Positions 61,276 through 64,000 of a DNA stretch of 64,000 nucleotides are shown here, one piece after another. This stretch comes from Clonostachys chloroleuca. Lineage: Eukaryota > Ascomycota > Sordariomycetes > Hypocreales > Bionectriaceae. The stretch lies in NCBI GenBank assembly GCA_037952775.1, contig JBANAY010000003.1, positions 12,648,001 through 12,712,000 of the forward strand, given 5' to 3'. Both the position numbers and the translations under genes were made by a program. The notes under the pieces were generated by a model that had not been told where the DNA came from, made no database searches, and was given only the letters and a program-made list of their open reading frames with translations. Each line of letters starts with the position of its first letter. The first letter of the stretch is position 1.

Positions 61276-62441
61276 ATGAATGCAGAGGCTACCTCTCAGC
61301 CGTGGCTGAGTACACTCAAGCGTTGGTATCGAGGCACGCTCTATCAGGCCATTGTACTGGGCATAGTCAGTTTCAGTTAACAAGGGATATGGACTGCTCT
61401 CGCCAGTAAGTTAAGCTAGCTAGATCGTTGCAACACAGTGACTGACAGCTCCCAGGTATGGGGGCCGGTGGACTGGCAAGTCCTTATTTCGTCAACGCCG
61501 CCAATGTGATCACCTGCGTGATCATGATCGTCTTCAACCCCATCTTCGCCGTGCTCGGCAACCGCGTTAGCCTCAAGTGGATTCTCGTTTTCGGCACGGT
61601 AGGGTACCTCCCGTACTTTGGCGCATTGTACTGCAACAGCGTGTACGGCGTGCAGTGGCTCCTCCTCTTTGGGGCGGTGACATGCGGCTTCTCAGCCGCC
61701 GCGCTCAGGACGTCGGAGGCGGCCATCGCCGTCGCGTATCCGGAGGACAACCGGCGGGGGCTTTAAATTAATCTTTGGATGGCCATTGGGTTGTTTGGCA
61801 CGGTCATTGGCAGCTCCATCCAGCTGGCGCTCAACATACATGACTCTGAGCAGGGTAGTATTTCGATGAGCACCTACCTCGCCATGATTGGCCTCTCGTG
61901 CATAGGATTGCCTCTCGCCCTAACTATTTCTCCTCCGCACAAACTCATCCGGACCGACGGCACGCAGCTGACGTTTAGCTGGGGGCTCACCCGCATACCT
62001 CTCAAGCAAGGCTTCGTCGGCCTGTGGAGGGCCCTCAAATCTCGACACATCCTCCTCCTCATGCCCATCTTCATCACCGTTCGCTGGAGCTACACGTACC
62101 AGGGCAACTACCTCGCTCTCTACTTCACCGTCCGTGGCCGAGCCCTCGCCGGCTTCGTCCAGACAATCTGCGGCATCATCGCCACCGTCGGCTTGGGCCG
62201 CCTGCTGGGCGCGCAGAACCTCTTCAGAAACAAGCGGATCCTTTGCAACGTGGGCTGGTACACCATGCTGCTCGTGTTTGTGGTGCAGTGGATTTTCAAC
62301 TTCTATATGCAAGCAGAGCTCCAGTCGAGGTCGCCCCCTCCGGTCCTCGAAATATACTCCCGGGACTACGCCAAGGCAATCGTGGCATACTGTCTCTTCA
62401 GGTAAGTTCAAGCTCGCCCATCGGTTCTGTATAGGTGCATG

Positions 62442-62488
<47 letters not shown>

Positions 62489-62822
62489 TAGCATCGCCGG
62501 AAACGCTTCCGTCGTCTAGACGTATTGGATTTTGGCGCTCTACAACAGCAATGTCGACACGCTCTCTTACACAAGCGGCATCCTTAGATCAGCAGAGAGT
62601 ATCGGATTTGCTTGCGCATATGGCATCGGATCTCGAGACCACGTGTCACTGACGACAAACCTGGCGGTCTCATTTGCCGTTTTTGTCGCAAGTGTTCCCT
62701 TCACTTGTTACGTAACATGGAAGCGTGAAGCTCTGGAGCAGGAGAAGAACGCGGCTGGGGAACAAGATTCTTTAGATGGTACTTGGGACACGGGTCACCA
62801 ACATATCAACAAGGCCTCCTAG
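61276..62822 (+). pseudogene. UNC93-like MFS transporter, nonsense-mutated
   Basis: Exons 61276-61405, 61456-62401 and 62492-62822 join in phase. The sequence is an UNC93/DUF895-type major facilitator: GAGGLASPYFVNAANVIT, RTSEAAIAVAYPEDNRRG, a cytosolic loop with PPHKLIRTDG, TYQGNYLALYF and NVDTLSYTSGILRSAESIG. Three stops lie in frame: TAA at 61378-61380, where a Gln codon is expected (CAA to TAA); TAA at 61764-61766, where Tyr is expected; and TAG at 62517-62519, where Gln is expected (CAG to TAG). Splice sites are intact, so decay is recent. Fungal members are plasma-membrane proteins of unknown cargo. A 43-base A run lies inside the second intron. Confidence 0.83.
62444..62486 (+). repeat. 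A43 homopolymer in intron 2
   Basis: Forty-three A residues lie between the donor region and the GGTAG acceptor of the second intron. The exact length is doubtful in any assembly. Confidence 0.9.
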
Positions 62823-63313
62823 GCCGTCTCTTTGAGCGCTTGATGAGAAGAGGGTATCTAGTTTGATGGTAATTGCGAGCTTGGAGTATGGAAATGGCCG
62901 GACACTAACATCACGGAAACTGTCTAGCCACGACTCTGTACTTGGATTTTATCAAGCAAAGTTCATGCGAAGACGGTAAGCAGCACCTGAAATTGCCTAA
63001 ATATCTGATGGACATGGGGACGGAAGCAACTCGATAATCTTTTACGTTGTTCGATGGGGTAAACTCGTTTTACCTTCTTGACTAGGTATTGGTGACTTTC
63101 AACGCGCTTTTGTTTTGTACATAGTATAAGGATAATGCTCTTGAGCCTCATAGCCTTATACATTCTGCTTTCCACTGTCGCTTACGGCAGGAGAAGATGG
63201 CTAATGACAGAGCTTTGAGTTGAACAACCTCTTGAATACGAGAACCTCCGCTTAAATAAGATTTGAAGTTGAGATTAATTGCTCATGGGGTGCAGGGCGC
63301 CTTGGCTGAGTCG

Positions 63314-63369
63314 CAAGGAATACTGGAGCAGAGAAGCCTATCAAGGAATACTGGAGCAGAGAAGCCTAT
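63314..63369 (+). repeat. 28-bp tandem duplication
   Basis: Two identical 28-bp units beginning CAAGGAATACTGGAG are directly adjacent (63314-63341 and 63342-63369). Confidence 0.9.
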
Positions 63370-63429
63370 CGAACAATTTGAATCGCAATAAATGTCAGAA
63401 ATGCTAAGGTCAACACCTTCTGACACCTG

Positions 63430-63453
63430 AAAGTCGGAAAGTCGGAAAGTCGG
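63430..63453 (+). repeat. (AAAGTCGG)3 tandem repeat
   Basis: Three perfect 8-bp units lie about 60 bp to the right of the 28-bp duplication. Confidence 0.88.
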
Positions 63454-63903
63454 ATTGTTGGCTTACGTCGCAGGCTTTGCGCTTCTTGTGATGTGCATGG
63501 GCAGTTGTCAAAAAGCCAAACGTAACAGTCGGCCCTCCAACTTACCTCGACCAATTGTGTTACAAATAGCTACGGTAGACAGGCCCCATTCTCGTGTGTG
63601 ATATGCGTTTTATTGCTGTTCTGCTCTATTGAACGGGAGATAAATAATAGGTTAGAGATTAGTTAGGTGGCTTAGAGATGGTGGCCCACAACAAAAAAGA
63701 AATTAGGGGGATTCACCCAATGACGGCGCCGGAACGTATTTTGCCTCATGCAACCTCACCTGAAGAGAAAGCCGAGCTACTTTCCTAGGTGACAAGGACT
63801 TTTCCCACGTCTGCTCTTCTTTCATCGTTCATCGGGGAGATTGTATCGCAATCTTCCTCGATTCCATCGACATATCGCCTGGGTAGCATCCTCTTACCCC
63901 GCA

Positions 63904-64000
63904 ATGGCGGGTGAGCCGCCAAAAGAGCAGGCCAAACGGAGTAGGTTCCATCAGCCACGGCCGACCTTGACTCGACTAACAAGACATTTAGATCGCAAGG
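63904..64000 (+). CDS. possible 5' end of a gene leaving the window
   Basis: An ATG opens 32 codons without a stop up to the window edge. The first residues (MAGEPPKEQAKRSRF) are hydrophilic and basic. Too little is visible for identification, and the frame may be chance. Confidence 0.25.
   Translation, partial: MAGEPPKEQAKRSRFHQPRPTLTRLTRHLDRK

Larger units (their letters stand above)
62823..63903. other. intergenic stretch with short tandem repeats
   Basis: No gene was recognised. Two short tandem repeats are listed separately. Confidence 0.5.

Overview
This window is nuclear DNA from a filamentous ascomycete, most likely a Sordariomycete of the Hypocreales type. The basis is short GT-AG introns of about 45-75 nt with CTAAC-like branch sites, and fungus-only families: HET, Zn2Cys6, GH76, fungal 2OG oxygenase, UNC93-like transporters and a homoaconitase of the fungal lysine route. 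I saw no tRNA, rRNA, CRISPR array or transposase gene.

Layout. 1-5.4 kb is gene-free and leads into a bZIP regulator (5.7-7.6 kb). At 9.7-12.2 kb lies a secreted protein of 838 residues with a huge lysine-rich repeat. Two F-box-type genes broken by single-base frameshifts (12.5-15.2 kb) and an HNH nuclease relic (16.6-17.1 kb) follow. An intact 11-exon homoaconitase occupies 17.6-20.6 kb on the minus strand, next to a dead short-chain dehydrogenase, a dead Zn2Cys6 regulator and an intact GH76 mannanase (25.4-26.7 kb). An F-box protein, a possibly N-myristoylated disordered protein, a dead HET gene, an unknown three-exon gene, a secreted protein without a start codon, and an intact HET paralogue fill 28-42.3 kb. 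A three-exon cysteine-rich secreted protein sits at 43.3-44.0 kb.

The right third is mostly relics: an acetylglutamate kinase (ARG5,6-type) remnant, a PD-(D/E)XK-like relic, a JmjC relic, a SET relic, a 2OG oxygenase relic and an UNC93-like transporter relic. One small intact gene (50.9-51.4 kb) lies among them.

Reading. About twelve damaged genes in 64 kb beside intact multi-exon genes looks like an accessory, rapidly decaying region. Some lesions are substitutions, several of them Gln codons turned to stops (CA to TA), and these look like real decay. At least three frameshifts would each be repaired by one base in a G/C run of six, so assembly error must be excluded for those. Three proteins share a secreted layout of signal peptide, strongly basic linker and a distinct C-terminal module; they are the best candidates for something undescribed here.
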